Source: Stratiolaelaps scimitus (lineage: Eukaryota > Arthropoda > Arachnida > Mesostigmata > Laelapidae). From it: 64,000 bases of DNA. The stretch's first letter is position 1, and every line of letters starts with the position of its first letter. The notes under the pieces are model-generated. The model was not told where the DNA came from and ran no database searches. It saw only the letters and a program-made list of their open reading frames with translations. A program made the position numbers and the translations under genes. The stretch covers positions 1,984,001 to 2,048,000 of the forward strand of contig JABWDB010000014.1 of the NCBI GenBank assembly GCA_019614645.1. Reading direction: 5' to 3'. Positions 12,001 through 25,869 of this stretch are shown in pieces.

Positions 12001-15000
12001 CTAATCCAAGCGGAGGAGAATCACAGACCAAGGCTGGCGGCGGCAGCAGCAGCAATCCCGATAGCTCACTAAGGTATTAGTCGTCGAGGCAGAGTGCAGC
12101 AAGCTATGGGAATGAGTGAAACTATGAGACGAAGATTGCGGCCGAGATGGCAGGTTATTGGCAGGCGCTGGTTTAGTGACAGAGGAACAGCCCTGAGCAC
12201 TCTATCCTCTCCGTCGACACCGATATTGCTCTCCCGGGTCTACAGATCGCGCCGCCTTCAAGAGGCTGCTTGCCGCGCGGCTCCCGCGCACCACTTCAGC
12301 TGACAGTCAAGCTATACCCCTCAGCGCATTCTGGGCACTGTAAGCCACTGTTCGCCGGACAGCTTCATAGCAAAAATGCGTGTATATATATATATATATG
12401 TATGTTTACAGAGAGCGAGAGAGGTCGAGAGAATCATGATACACGGAGTCGCACGCACGCGCAGTATCGAAACAGTGTACAACAGACTTGAGAGCGTTTT
12501 TCATGTAAAATAATAGCAGCCTTTATCAATAGTCTTGAACTTCTACTATGGAAAGCTTTCAGGAGAGGTGGCGCTAGTACGGCGATGCTCTGACTTCGAA
12601 CCGTTAGACACCTGATTCAAATTGACCAGGACACGTCGGCATACGTGGACCGATGCAGTAAACGTGCGTGCTTATTAATACAGTTGGCTCATAACATTTA
12701 GTTATTTATCCTCCATAAGGTGGCTTTGACGATGCATGCAAGCCCCAGTCGAACGGTGCTGGGGTAAGCGTCATACGCACGCTTGCGTTTTGACTTGAAA
12801 TGTAAATTGGCGACTTGACGCTTTCGCGCCCCGCTCGAGCGTCCTCGGGGTCGCTTCAACGCGGTAGCCGAGACGAGGTTAGGAGACGGGAGACGGAGGG
12901 GACGGTTCGGTGGTGCATGAACAGCTAAATGTGAACGGGTGAATGTAGTAGTCGTCTTACATGGATTACTGCTGCTGCTGCTGCTGTCGGCAACGGCAAC
13001 ACAATCGACTAGGCTATGCCTTCGCCGGCAACCCTTCCACCAGCGCACGCTGCATACGCCAGCTTCACGCGGGTACATATTTACATCAGGGGGGCAAGCG
13101 ATGAAAAGCAACGCCAGCAACGAGTTCCCACTCAATTCAACTCACAACGACGAAGGGAACAAATGCAGAGAAAAGAGAAAGAAGAGAAGTGCGACAACGA
13201 GATGAGGTGGTGAGAACGGCAGAGTCAGGAGACAGAGAGAGAGAGACAGCGGGGGTTGCATCTGCCATAAACGATTCAAAAGTGCCGCGTCACCGAATGT
13301 CGATATCGCCGTTGACGTGGCCACAGAATCGTGTGCGGGGAGATATCATGCGCCAACGAGCCTACCGCTTCGACGAGAGCAGGCTGGGACGTTCGTTGTG
13401 GAGGTGTTCGTTTCGAGATATGGATCCAGTGGGGTCTTTGTAGCAGTAGAGAGATGGACCACGCCCCCGATATCTTGGGGGGGGGGGTGCGCTGTGTGCT
13501 ACGCAAAAGGTCGGCAAAGGGAAGCGTGCTGGGAAAGAACTGACTGTGAGGAAGGCACGCGGCTGACGTGGCAGATCGTACGAGAGGGCGAAGGCCCCGA
13601 GCCAAGGGGAGAGAAAGCTCATGTTTACCGTTGAAATTGATTCGGTTGTCGCTGACTCGCAATCACATCTACTTAGCATAGAGCACGCCTTGGCGCTTCG
13701 AGTCGCAAACGCGGCTTTGGGTGTGTGTCGCACAACGTGCTTTGTGCGGCTGGCGGCATCTGGCTGGGAGATCTGACACCCTCTGAGGAATTCCTACGAA
13801 AATCGCTGGGGGAGACGGAGAAGTGTTCAGAAGTGGGGCTAAGTGCTACCCCCGCCCGGCCCCGACTACCCCGAGCGCACTGCAACGATCTATACCTTCA
13901 GCACCTGAAAATCCTCACTTGTTGTTCGCATGCAATATCCAATTGCACTGCGCAACAAGTACATAAATACACACCTGTAGAGATGGAGTACTTCGGAGCA
14001 AAGGACGAACAGCCTCAATGGGAACGAAACTAATATCGATGCTTTCGAGGTGAGACAGTGAGTATCGAGGAACACGCAGGAGCTACGTGAAGCCGTGTAT
14101 CGTTTGAGAACTCAGCTGTTTGCGAGAGACAAGTCACAGCAGCACATATGTACTCTGAATCCCGAGTTTGATCTTCTACTCTCGATGGAATCAATGCCAC
14201 GTGGACCGAGTGTCCATAGGCTTCGTTTAGCGGACTTGCACAACCCGGACGTTACATGGATTCCTGCAGTCCAATGTAGTGTAGGTGTCAGATAGCAATC
14301 TTGCAGCGAACACACGAATTGTCGAGCGGCAACGATTCCAATTTTTTTCGCCAGAAGTTAGCAAGAACATTATTCAATATTTGCTAAGTTTCATATTGTG
14401 TTCTACGAAGCAGAATCCATCGTAGTTCTGCATGAGGTGAGATTGCGTTAAGAGCACGCTTCGTTATTAGTATTCTTATCATTATCATCGTCTATCAGAA
14501 TCTAGCCACTATTTGTGGAGGGGTGGAGAGTCTGATGTTCACACGTTCGACTGCCTACCATTGTTTGGCGTGATGACCAAATGGCGTGATGATTCATATA
14601 TATATATATATATATATATAATCTAAATTTCACAGACAGAATACCTCTCAGTTTTTAAAATCCTATCAGCTAATATGTTTTAGGAAGTTTCTCGTGTGCG
14701 AATAGATAGATCTTTTGAACACATTTGCATATTAAATATAAATGCGTCGGCGCCTTTTATTGGGTCTAACGTTCGAAATGTTTGAACCATGATGATAATT
14801 TCATTAACAGTGGAGTATGTATAATATAATGTTATCGTTCTTTCCTCAATAGAGAAGGGGCCTTCGACGTATTCGCCATGCTTCTCTCTGCATGCGATCA
14901 TGCCCGGTGCGCCGTTATTAATGAGGCCAGCATCCGCGCGATACAGACGCACATACACAGATCAGCACACACGGCCAAGTGTTGAGTTCGCTGAGTAGCG

Positions 15001-17205
15001 TCGGGCGTCAGTGGCAGTATCCATTGTGTTGAATAGCTCTACTCGTTTAGTCGATGTATACGTGCCTGAGGTTGGATGAAAGATAGGAGTACTTGAAACG
15101 GGAGAACGTCAAAAAAAAAACAACCAAAAATAATGAAGTAGTCAATAGGCTCTACCGTCGCGACGTATTTGGATACGCGCTTGTCCATCCATGTGCATTT
15201 ATCTACTGGATGCTCCGGCTGCTGCTGCTGCCGCTCCTGTCGCCCTCACCGAGAAACATCTATTTCGACATCGGCGGATTATTTCCAGTGTTGGCAATGA
15301 TGGTGGTAGTGCCATGCCACCACCGGCATCGACGGCGATTGCCACCGCGGTGCTCCTTCTGGCTACCCCGACATCCGTCTGCTGGTGCAGAGTGCTTCTG
15401 TTACTGCTTTTGCTGCTGCTGCTGGTGCTACTGGTGCCGGTGGCGCTTCCCTTTCGGTTTCACCGTCCCAATCCGATCCTCGTGACAACCGGCTCTTCTT
15501 CAAATCCTTCCATATATTCTATATAGCCACGAGCGTGTACACCCGTTCGCCCATCATCTCAAGTCGACTCCTCCTCCTCGGCACTCGTCCGACTCTTCGT
15601 CACCTGACAACATCGCGACGCTCGCCTCGAGAAACATCGCAGCTACAGGCCCTGATGCTGCTGCTGTTGCCGCTGTAACAGTCGTCCGTCAAATGGGCGC
15701 ATGCCGTTCTTTACCCTGACTATATCCAGCTCGCTGACTCTTGATGCTGCAGCAGCAGCAGCAGCAGCAACCATTTTGTCGTTTCGGCATTCCCTGCCCC
15801 CTATACGGCGGCTACCTACGCTGCAAGCGACTTCGAGCTGCGAACAGGGGTGAACAAAATTCCGTATTCTATCGTTACTCACCACTCAGACGCCGAGACA
15901 GAGTAGCGCAGTAGACATCGAAAACGGGCGGTTGCAGCAGCAGCAGCAGCAGCGGCCACGGATGAGCCAGACCCTATGAGACGGCAGCAACGAAAGAAAC
16001 GCACGAAGAATCAAAAGAAAGAGAAAAGCAGGAGCTTTATTGTCCCCCCTATCGATCTATCCACAATATAATACCATCTTCAATATCATTGGTCGGCTGC
16101 TCGCACGCTCACTCTCTCGCTCGCTCTTTGATAATACCACACTACGACTAATCGATGATGAAGGTTGTTGTTTCAACTGCTGCTGCTGTTGTTGCCGTTG
16201 CTCTCGGCTGCACCAACTGCTTCTACTTCTGGCGCCACTGAACTTTGTTCCGAGTCTCTGTTCTGGTGGGCGAGAAAGACTGCTCCCTGCACACATACAT
16301 ATATATATATAAACAAAACCGCACCAAAAATTCTATTCAGACGGCATCAGTATGCTTGTACGGCCAGTCGGGTAGACAGGCAGTTACGGCCGGCCGGCCG
16401 GCTACCCAGAGGCAAGGGCGGCCATCGGAGTGACTTCTCACTAGGCCACTATCACTCGATGCGGTGACGACGGCGACGGATAGCCGCGGTGACGCCAACG
16501 CCAACAGCGTACGCGACTAAAACAACTTTAATCTGAAATTATCTGTCGAAAATCGTCGAAATCGTAATTAATTTCTATTGTATATAATACAAGTACCGAG
16601 GGAGGGAGACATAAGCGGATATTATCTCTGGAAGGAAAGCGAGGAAGAAAGAGAGAGAGGGAGAAAGAGGAAAAACGATAGGATAGAAATAAATTAAAGC
16701 GAAGTCAACGAAGAATGAAGAGGACCAAGAAAGGTAATAAAGGAAATGTGCGAGTATAGAACGGTGATAGGAACTGTAAACTATTAAATAAAGTTGTGGG
16801 AGAGGGCTATGGACAGGGGAACTTTGATAGAGAGGTGCCAATATGACCATCATCTCATTGTGGAAGGGAATCAGAGAGAGAGAGAGAGATAGTCGAACAG
16901 GTGAAGACTTATCTTCATAGCTACAGACAAGAAAGAGCACCGAATATATTACGCAGTCGTAAGGCGCCACGAAAGGCTTGATTGCTGAGACTAAGCATTG
17001 CGTCGGAATGTTCAACTCGAGCAAAAAACGTCCACACTAAATTGATCATTTAAATACGTATATCGTATGGAAATTTTTCATTCGGTGCCTATTACCGCGT
17101 TCGATAGATCCGGCGTGCATGTGCCGAATGTGACGTCGCCAAACTGACTATTGAGTCAACGTAATGCCCACCTATGGAGACCTAGATAAGAAAGTGACAG
17201 ATGTA
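12001..17205. repeat. Triplet- and purine-rich domain
   Basis: CAG/CTG runs occur near 12967-12985, 15746-15768, 15933-15952 and 16175-16200; a run of 11 G at 13477-13487; (TA)n at 14596-14621; and GA-rich DNA at 16600-16900. The frame at 12698-13135 minus contains a six-serine run from the CTG repeat and a basic C-terminal half, and the 149-codon frame at 16575-17024 minus is a by-product of the GA-rich strand. I do not call either as a gene. Confidence 0.5.
12698..13135 (-). CDS. Candidate anonymous basic open frame
   Basis: An uninterrupted minus-strand frame of about 145 codons opening at a TTG. A Ser run comes from a CTG repeat, followed by an Arg/Lys/Pro-rich segment (for example KRPRGRSSGARKRQ) and a short hydrophobic end. 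No domain is recognised. The composition of the second half is not a simple repeat, which is the only reason to list it. It is most likely a chance frame. Confidence 0.1.
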   Translation of the reverse strand: MSGNSLLALLFIACPPDVNMYPREAGVCSVRWWKGCRRRHSLVDCVAVADSSSSSSNPCKTTTTFTRSHLAVHAPPNRPLRLPSPNLVSATALKRPRGRSSGARKRQVANLHFKSKRKRAYDAYPSTVRLGLACIVKATLWRINN

Positions 17206-17345
17206 AGGTAAGGTAAGGCTTTATTGATTTATTAAAGGAACTGCAAAGAATGCTTAAGTTCTCTTATATGTCCTGCAACGGGATTCGAACCTGCGGTCTC
17301 TGGCTTTTTACAGCCAGAGACTCAGCCGTCCAAACCAAGAGAGTG
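17206..17345 (-). mobile_element. tRNA-derived retroelement (SINE-like), second type
   Basis: Read on the minus strand, it begins with a tRNA-like segment. A degenerate A box lies at 17326-17337 and a perfect B box GGTTCGAATCC at 17281-17291. Between them is an unusually strong hairpin, a ten-bp perfect stem with a six-base loop (17296-17321), where a tRNA would have a five-bp anticodon stem. Downstream come TTAATAAATCAATAAAG and a short tandem CTTAC-type repeat (17206-17220). The head, an AATAAA-rich 3' part and a pentamer tail are typical of tRNA-derived SINEs. It lacks the GCTGA/TCAGC tail hairpin, so it is a different family. No clear target-site duplication was found. A decayed tRNA pseudogene is the alternative. 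Confidence 0.6.
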
Positions 17346-19000
17346 ATGGTAGTCAAGAAGTTGTCCGATGCCGGAAAATTTGAGGCAGTAATGATTTTTC
17401 TACGTAAGCACTACAGACTAGCCTTTCGCCGAACTCGATAATAAAAGATGGCACGATGACGATTTGTTTTCCGGACAAATTTCACTCTAAATAAAACGGA
17501 AACGGCTAATGCATTCGAAAAAAAATTAATCAACTAATAAATTCTGCGTTACTTCCCACTCCGTCCGTGCATCTAAGCCACACAACGTACGAGGCGAGTG
17601 TCTCATTCATCAACTTAATTTGTTCATTTTTCCCCTGCGGAAATTAGTCGCGGCAAAGCGAATAAAAAAGTGTCGAGCAACGCGCACGAGAAAGCTGAGC
17701 GACGTTAGCGAAAAGGAGAGTTTCGCAAGAAAGCCATAGCCACACGGCCAGTGAATGATTCAGTCTGAGGCATTGGTGTTGAATGCAGCGAAGATGTCGT
17801 CCCTGCGTTCCCTGTTGAAATTGCATCGCGCATCCGCCGGGGACATTCTCTTGCAGCGTGAACTGCAAAGTATGAATCAGGTCATCATGCTCTTAATGAA
17901 ACTCCGAAATGTTACATCCGAATGTTTCGTGGGCACGCGGCCCCCCGCGCTGGCCAGGACACTCGTTGGAAGCCTGTTAGCCTGATCGTTACAGGGCCAG
18001 GGCCTAATAGAAGACGCTCCTAAGTTCCCAACGCGGAATGGGAGTTGTTGAAAATGTACCAGGAGAGCGTGTTCTGTGAACGACAACGTAGCTACTGATT
18101 GTTGACATTAGAGAAAAAATGGTATTATATTTATATATATATATAGTATAGTATAATATAAGAGCTCTCACTTGCTAGCTATATGAAAAACTTCACCAGC
18201 GAAGCTGTGACTTCGCGTGGCCTTGGATTCGCCTAAAAACGGATCCTGAATTACTAATTTCTCGACAAACAGCCAATCGTCGAGAGCTTCTACTTAGTCT
18301 ATTGTGTGGCTGGTGGACCGTCATGGAAAATGATGCACCAGGCTTAAAAATCGAACACCGGTGGACGTTCCCCTTGCTCTCGACGATACACATTTGCTGG
18401 CCACTATCTAAGCCGCATCTCTCAAATGCAAAAACAAAACAGTCCCTGATTGTGTGTATTGACTTCGTTGCGAAAACGCATTTACAGGGCGCTGTACAGG
18501 GTATGGCATTTGCATATCGAACCCATCAGCGTTTCGTTCTCGGTCCGCCACGGACATCGTATCTCATTGGACTTGCAATGTACTTGACTTACGGGTACAC
18601 TGCGTCTGAGCATGTAAAATAGTGCCGTCACCATCGTCATCCTTCTCGATACTGCTGAAGATAAGCAAAAGCATTGATTTTATAGTGTTTCACCTATGGC
18701 GCTATCTTACGATAATGCTGAACAGGGCAAGCTATTCATCTAAGCCCAATAGGAGTCACCATGCGTTAGCTCTGCTTACCCAAAATGAATCATGACTCTC
18801 AAGTCCCTTCCGGTGAGGAAGGAAAATTACCGCAGCATTTTATTACATAGGTATATGCAAAACGTGCATTAAGTAGAAACATATTTACATTGAGGAGCCC
18901 TTTGTACAACTAAATACGTTCGGCGAGACGCAGCAACAACAACAACCATAGCATGTGCGACGCCTCGCCGTGTTAGACAATTGGTCGTAGACCTTTAAGC
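17346..19000. other. Unique non-coding sequence
   Basis: Contains a short TATATATA tract near 18131-18146. Frames at 17755-17985 and 18302-18622 have no recognisable motif. No gene, RNA or repeat called. Confidence 0.45.
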
Positions 19001-20406
19001 GTACTTCCGTGCGCTGCATTGGACATCTATCTCAATAGTTCCGTCAAAAAGCGAGAAGTGGCCGATTGGACAGTTTGGCCTTACTGTGTGCGAAACGCCA
19101 GTCTATGAACGGGCCAACGTCAGCCAGTTGACAGCAAGCGACTACAGGAGACGTCGTGGTCGCGTTGTGAAAAGGGGACCGAGATACAGCATTCCTAGAG
19201 CAGATGAGCTGGGCGAGAAGATTGTGCAGTGGCCTGTGCAATGAACGCGAGGCCTGGAAGGGCAGGCCAAGAGCTGGCACGCAGGTTGGCAGGCGCTTAG
19301 GCCTCTCATGCTACTGCTGCCGTCAGTGTCCGCATCTGAGAGCAGCAGTAGGTCTGGAAGCGATGCACGAGGGAGACAGGGGGCTGGGGGTAATCTCGAC
19401 ATCCCCAGCTCTTGTGGCGGTCCCTTTTAGCACCAGGCCGACGGTGAAGGCTTTCCCTCACCAAACCGAGTGACATCCCGGCTGACAGCATCTTCTTCGT
19501 TCTCATGTTGCCAATTAGCGGACTAACTGACACCGCAACCGCCATCAACCCGCTTTTGCCCCATGTGAGTTTGCAGTAGGACACTGTAAGGAGGCCTAGG
19601 GCCTGGGGGTTGTGAGGTGACTGTGTGTCGATGGGAAACGGGCAGAATGCGGCTCCGGGAGTCGCCGAGAGGGAGGTGCACGGAAAACCATGCTCTCGTC
19701 CCTAGAGTGAAGCCCCGGGGGAACACCTGCATAGCGTACACGCGTTCGCTGACCATCAGTCCAGCACTTGCCTAAGCCAAGCGGAGAGATCAATCCATCT
19801 GGGCACATATATATAGTAGCACTGGAAAGAACTAAGGGTTTTCGCAGCAGCTATCTGACGACGACTACCACTGAAGGCCAACCATACTCACTAGCAGAGC
19901 CCCGTTCGTTGTCTGTCGTTCGTGGCCACAGCGACACCTTCTCCACACAGGCCACCATTCCCTGCCACAGGCTTCGCTGTAGCTGAGGCGTGCTCTAGTG
20001 AAGTGGTCGTCAGACGCGACCGCAAACAACGACCTCTCTCGCTCAGCTACGACCGCCAGTACTACCACCACCGTTGCAACTGCAGCCACAGCCGCCGCTG
20101 CTGCTGCTGCCGGCCGCCTCCTGCCGTAACTGACCCAAACTATTATAGTAAGCAGGCACTCCCGTTCACGATCGCCAAATACGCTTGCCACATAACAATA
20201 ATAATAATACAAGCCGCCGAGTCCTCTCCAGTGATCATTTCCTTCTTCTCATAACCCTGCCAATGGGTACCCATTCAATGAAGCCGCAACGACGTGATCC
20301 AATGGGTTTTTCCTGCTTCATCCGTTGCTGCTGCTGTCGCCATTGTTCACCCCTCACGTCCTTCATCGATCCTTGTGCAGGTCTGCGAGGGCCGTACGCT
20401 TCGAGC

Positions 20407-20628
20407 TTAAGGCTGGTATGTCTGCTCAACGGCCCCTAATCCTGCCAGTAGCTCGGAGCACTGATCTGCTGTAACGGTATACATAGTAACTAAAGCAGGT
20501 CCCAGCAGCGCGAAAACGTTCGTGACGACGAGTGGGCCAAAAATGTGTAGAAACAGTGTTGTATTGAGAGTCGAGATACGGACTGTCCAGTTCACACGGG
20601 CGCCACTGGTGTCTAGTGCAGATATCAC
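20407..20628 (-). CDS. Candidate membrane-protein exon fragment
   Basis: A 73-codon minus-strand frame opening at GTG. It has two N-glycosylation-like sites (NWT, NTT) followed by a hydrophobic run of about 30 residues (HIFGPLVVTNVFALLGPALV and on) resembling a transmembrane helix. The composition is not repeat-derived. No family is recognised, and no strong donor or acceptor bounds it, so it may be chance. Confidence 0.12.
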   Translation of the reverse strand: MISALDTSGARVNWTVRISTLNTTLFLHIFGPLVVTNVFALLGPALVTMYTVTADQCSELLAGLGAVEQTYQP

Positions 20629-22810
20629 GTCTGTGTGTTATTCGAGTTCTTAACTAATTAGTAGTTGTAAAAAATAGTTATAGCACAGGAGAATTCGATG
20701 GACGATATAGTGAGAATCGCGCACCAGCAATTGATTCCTTTGGGAGAACGTATGGCGGGGGCTTTCTTCTGCACGACAACTCCGTACAGAAGTTTAGATA
20801 CGGATCGTGCGATTCGCTCATTAAAGGTTGCCACAAACTACGGCCGTAATCGGTACTACTGAACTTCTACTAGCGGCATCCTCCTGAGAGGAGTTTGCTC
20901 TCCAGTTTTTACAGCAGACCAGCCGAGTCCGGGCGGTTGTAGCATATTCTTCGTTTTGTGCACTCGACCTCTACGAAGCTGCCCTTGGAGTTTGCACCTG
21001 TACTAAGTTGCCCTAGTACCGCGCCGTCGGTCGTTTACCGGACCCTTAGCGTGTCGGCCCGCAGTGTAGATGAACAACCGGGTAGGGAACTCCAGTCTGC
21101 GCCACTACAACCAGCCTCAGTATAAATTTTAACTAAGCCTTTAAGGCTCTGCCTTCGCAAAAGCAACTAGCTCTTTGCCTAACGACCGGCTCGTTGTCCT
21201 TACGCCCTCCCTTGCCCTATCTCGTAGTGGTACCTGCGTAGGCCTTTCCTCCTGGAGCTTCTGCTGCCCTTGGTGGCGCTGCTAACCAGCGCTGAGCAGA
21301 ACGCACGCCGATACACGCCGCCCAGTCCTCCCCGTCCATCGCAGTACATTCATATGCGTATAGCACTACCTGCACACTACCTAGCTTTTGCTTACTAAAG
21401 TGCTGGCCGGCTGCCACAGACGCTGGGTGGCTCATTGCATACATGCATGCACACAGACATACACTGTAGTATTAAAATTAGATGTTCTTAACCGAGCTGC
21501 TCCGCATCGCACCGCATGAGTCAGGGTGCCGCCGCCGCCGCCACCGCCGCCACCGCCGCCGCCACCGAACCTTGCCCGTAGCTCGTTGGCCTGCGCCGTC
21601 GCCTCAGTTGGCCCGTCCGGTTCGGTCGTTCGGCCGTCGGAAAGACGTCGTCCGCTCTCTCCTCTCCGCGACAGACATAAGCCAGGCGTACGTTCGTGTT
21701 GAGCGGACCGTTCACCCTCGTCCCTTCCCTATGACCAACCGGGCGGCCAAGCAAGCAACCAGCCAGCCAACTCCAGCCCTCAACCGTCGTAACGTCCCAG
21801 CCGCTCGGTATTAAAAGTAAGTTGGCCAATTCAATTATTTGACCCCCACAGACCCGTGCCCCTGTAAACCCACTCCTCGGCCAACCCCATTCCCTCCTCC
21901 ACAAGCACTACTACTATCCGGTATTACCCTCGCTGTCCCTGGAGGATTAAGGGCATGTTAGGTCCCCGTCAGTCTGTCTCACTGTCAGTCTCCGGTGGTG
22001 CAGGCTGTATTTGTTGGTTAGCGTGCCGTGCAGAAGAGGAGAAGATGGTGGTCGTCCTGGTACCTAGTTGTGGTGGTAGTGCTGGTCGTGGAGGTGAGCT
22101 GGGCACGGGCATCCCGCTGTGAAGACCAAAAGGGCCACGACGGCCGCGGCGGCGGCGGCGACGCTGACGATGACGACGATGATGGAGGTTGATGTCCCTC
22201 TGCCTCGAACCCAAAAACACCTTATATAGATAGGGTCTCCATTCCTCCTCACAGCCCTAGACGCCTTCCCCACGCCCGCCCCGTTTCTATCATACCCACC
22301 TCTCCCAGGAGGCCTTTCTAAGCGTGGAGACGCTATCCAAATGAGCCCGGTCACGAGAAACGGGAATTTAAAAGTTAAACAGGCGGGTCTGTTTGCTTCG
22401 TTCGCACAGTGGATTAGATGGTATGGTGAACGGCGAGAAACGGTCTGGGGATGGTCGCGCTGACTACGTGGATATGTATGGCTATCAGGGGACAAGTTAG
22501 CACTCTTAAGGAGGGACGATATACCAGCATACGCTGGCGATGATGCTGCTGCTGCTGTCACTGCCACTCTTCTCATTTGCCTCCACGATTATCAGCACCC
22601 TCGTCTAACTCGACACCAAGTGCCGCTAACGGCACGAAGCTATGATACTACCGGCCTTTGGCCGCCAGTGGGGACAGAGACAGGGGCCGCCGAGAGACGC
22701 GGCCGGCAAACTGGCTGGCGCTTGTGAAAGCAGTTCCCCTGACCCCCGCTGTACTTCTCTCCTCTTCGGGGCTATGGCTGTCCAGTAAGCGCCGTACCTA
22801 AAGAATCCTT

Positions 22811-22831
22811 TGCCTTAACTGTGTTAAGGCA
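22811..22831. repeat. Short perfect hairpin
   Basis: TGCCTTAAC and GTTAAGGCA around a three-base loop. Perfect nine-bp stem; no neighbouring element suggests a role. Confidence 0.65.
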
Positions 22832-23023
22832 CAGGTTATATCTGTTTGTTGCGAAAAGATGGAAGCCTAGTACATCCCCCCGCGAGAGGGTCCAGTGATA
22901 GCCAGCCAGCTAAGCCAACTATGACAGTCTGCGGTTCCGGCTTCGGCGCTTCTTGGCTCTTCCTGCCTTGGTGCTTTAGCGTTGGATGCATGTGGGCTTC
23001 TTGTTGGCGACATAATTAGAAGT

Positions 23024-23024
23024 C

Positions 23025-23065
<41 letters not shown>
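23024..23065. repeat. Compound (CT)n(AT)n microsatellite
   Basis: A CT run to about 23041 passes directly into alternating AT. A comparable (TA)n(GA)n compound lies at 31538-31581, with the two parts in mirror arrangement. Confidence 0.9.
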
Positions 23066-25869
23066 CATATATATTCATTCAGTCTTTCTCTAATTCCCAC
23101 TCCGACACCGAACTTACACTCGCTCACACACCGCTACACTTACACAAAAACACGTAACGCCTTTCGAACAGATAATCAACCTCACAGGATAAGACGACGA
23201 TCGTCCACCACAACATACTATAGATCCTAGCTTAGCAAGTTCGTTTCGTATTTCGCCTCGAAGAAGCCTAGTGGATAGGGCTAGTCCATATACCCACATC
23301 GGGTAGGGAGAGATGAACAGGGAGAGCGATGAAATGGGCTTGGCTTGGGTTTGGTCGATTGGGTGGTCGGTCACTCAGCCAGACGAGCAGACGGCTAGGC
23401 GGCAAGTAAGCATGGGGGCAAACGAGACCTTCAAACACAGACTCCTCGGAGAAGAGGAAGGAGCCGGGATCTTGGGGATCTTGGAAGACGACGACGACGA
23501 CGCAGTAAAAATTGAGTTGGCGTAGCGTGAGTCTGCTGTATGGGCCTGCTGAGCGCTCACTATGTGATGTGGGTCTGTACTGCTGCTGCTGCTGCTCATG
23601 TTTGGGTGCGCGCGACCGAGCCAGTGTATCTAGCTATCTATCTGTCTGTATGTCTGCGCGCGTCGGTGTAGCTCGAAGCGTGGGGACAGTAGCGGGCGTT
23701 CCGTCGGGTTGGTTGGTGCGTCCGTGGATAAGACGCCACCGCCGTCGGAACGTGGTTGAGAAAAAGGCATGTCGACTCCAACAGCCGCTTCCGAGTTTAT
23801 TGGAAGACGACGTGAGCCCTAGTTCCCACCAGTCGGTTCTGGACGGCCGTTCAGAAGCCGGGTCGCCTCAACCAACGAAAGGCCGCTGGCGGGGACGGCC
23901 GCATCGGCGTTTTGGCTACCCGCCGCGATCTACGAAGCCATGAAGAGGGGCCGTTCGAGTGCCGCCTTTGCTGTATAGTATATAAGCGCGTGTCTTCCTA
24001 GGAGAAAGAATGAGAGAGGCTGGCAGAGCTGGCGGGAGGTCGGTCGCGCGCTCGAGAGCGAGCGAGAAAGAGAAATAGAAGAAAAGTGAAAGCAGTAAGA
24101 ACTACGGACGCGGGAAGGGAAGAGGAGCGGGGCTGTAGAGGCAGGCTAGCAGGCACGGCCTGGCGTGGCCACGCAGTCAGTCCTATTCTCATTTAATTTA
24201 TAGGGCTGTCCGCCAATACGCCACCGGCAGATACACATACCGAGAGGCACATGACGCGGACATACTCAGACGGACGTACGTACACACAACACACACACAC
24301 ATACGTACTCGCCGTCGCTGCTGCTGCTGCTGCACTGAGGCAGGCAGAGGCTGCCTTCATCCATTTACAGAGAGGCTCCTTCTGCCTTGGGGAGCCTCCG
24401 AGTCGGCTACCGTCACCGTAGCCACCACCACGAGGAGGAATAGAAAGGAAGATGCTGGCGGAGGGAAGGCTGGTCAGTAGGAAGAGATCGCACTGCTGCT
24501 GCAGCAGAAGGGAGCTGAAAAGCGAACTGCATTAAAGGAATAGACCCCATATTTCAGAACACACTTCAGCGGGGTGGAGCTCTTTCCCCGTGCTCAGCGA
24601 TGCCGCTTGCGCCCGACTAGCCCGCCTGCAATCAGATGAACAGCAGTATCAGCAAGTGGAGTACGGCGCCGAGGACGCGGCGTTGGCGTGGGCAGGGCCG
24701 AGAAGGGCCGACCTGACGCCGAGGTTTCCCCGGAGGGGGGGTTCGGACGTGTGGGCCTGCATTGTGGCTGGTCGTTCTTTGTTTTCGTTCTCCTCGACTT
24801 CTGCTGCTTACTGCTTGCCTGCGCTGGATGGCGTCTTCAAGAGGATGAACGATTGGGCGAGAGCATGCGCAGTCCATCACCTTGTACGCAGGCCACGTCC
24901 ATGAAAGGAATGGTCAGTCTGGGCGGCGGCCAAGCTGATTTGCTCGAGGCCCATGAGCCCATTAGAAGTGACCGCGGCCTTATTGGCATATGAAGGGTGG
25001 GGCGTGTTTATACGCACCGGCGGCGCTGCTTTGCTACGTTTCGAAGATACAGAACAATACGCCACATACTCGTTCACAGATGGCTTAGCTACTTAGCTGG
25101 CTAACAATGCTGCAATGTAAAAATTGTCTATTCAAGCTAGCTATAACAATAGGTAAGGCATTTTTAAGCCAGAGGCGCAGCATCTCTTTAATCGTTTTGT
25201 TCTCAGTTCTCCTAAGTGGCGTCATCGAGTCGGCTATGACACAGACAGCGATCAATGGAACAGGGGATGCCTTCGAGGCTTGACAGCAGAACTCGCTATG
25301 TTGACCCAGTGAGACCCATTTGTATCAGAAAATGTTCGTATAAATCATATAGGTTGTTAACATCGATCGCTGGCCACAAACAGAGGCGCGCCTGTCCCTC
25401 AAGGGCGATTTCCCGGTAAGGCGAACCATGCGAAGCAAACTGTCCTGGAAAAAGCCCGAACAAATACAGTCATTGTTCCTTGCTCAGGATAAATTCACTG
25501 GCTTCGCAGTGGCTCTGGCAATGAGCGATGCAGCCAGGAGTATTTCAGAATGCGTACGATTAGCCAAACAAGACACGAACTGTAACCGTTAGTAGTCCAT
25601 GAAGCCGAACGTTTCCACTTGTGTTCGATCCGCTAATAGCACCGCGCACTCAAACCTCTCTCTCTCGCCCTCTCTCTCTCTGGCTGACATACTGCCTTCC
25701 CTGCAGTCAGTTGTCTGCAGACCTACATGTCACTTATGTGAATTTATTTGGTTTTGGAAATGTACGATGATGCCGACACGCCACTCGTGCTATACAGGTC
25801 TCCTCACGTCTCGACATCTCTACACGCATCTCTGTGATTCTATACAAAATTCATCATTTCTATATGATG

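Noticed and set aside
12939..13205. Plus-strand frame resembling a secreted precursor
   Set aside because: Starts at GTG, and its hydrophobic core is a CTG repeat.
13552..13562. 11-base match to the start of miR-124
   Set aside because: No characteristic precursor: the opposite arm and the rest of the mature sequence do not match.
16575..17024. 149-codon minus-strand hydrophobic frame
   Set aside because: Its Ser/Leu/Phe-rich composition comes from a GA-rich strand, with no domain.
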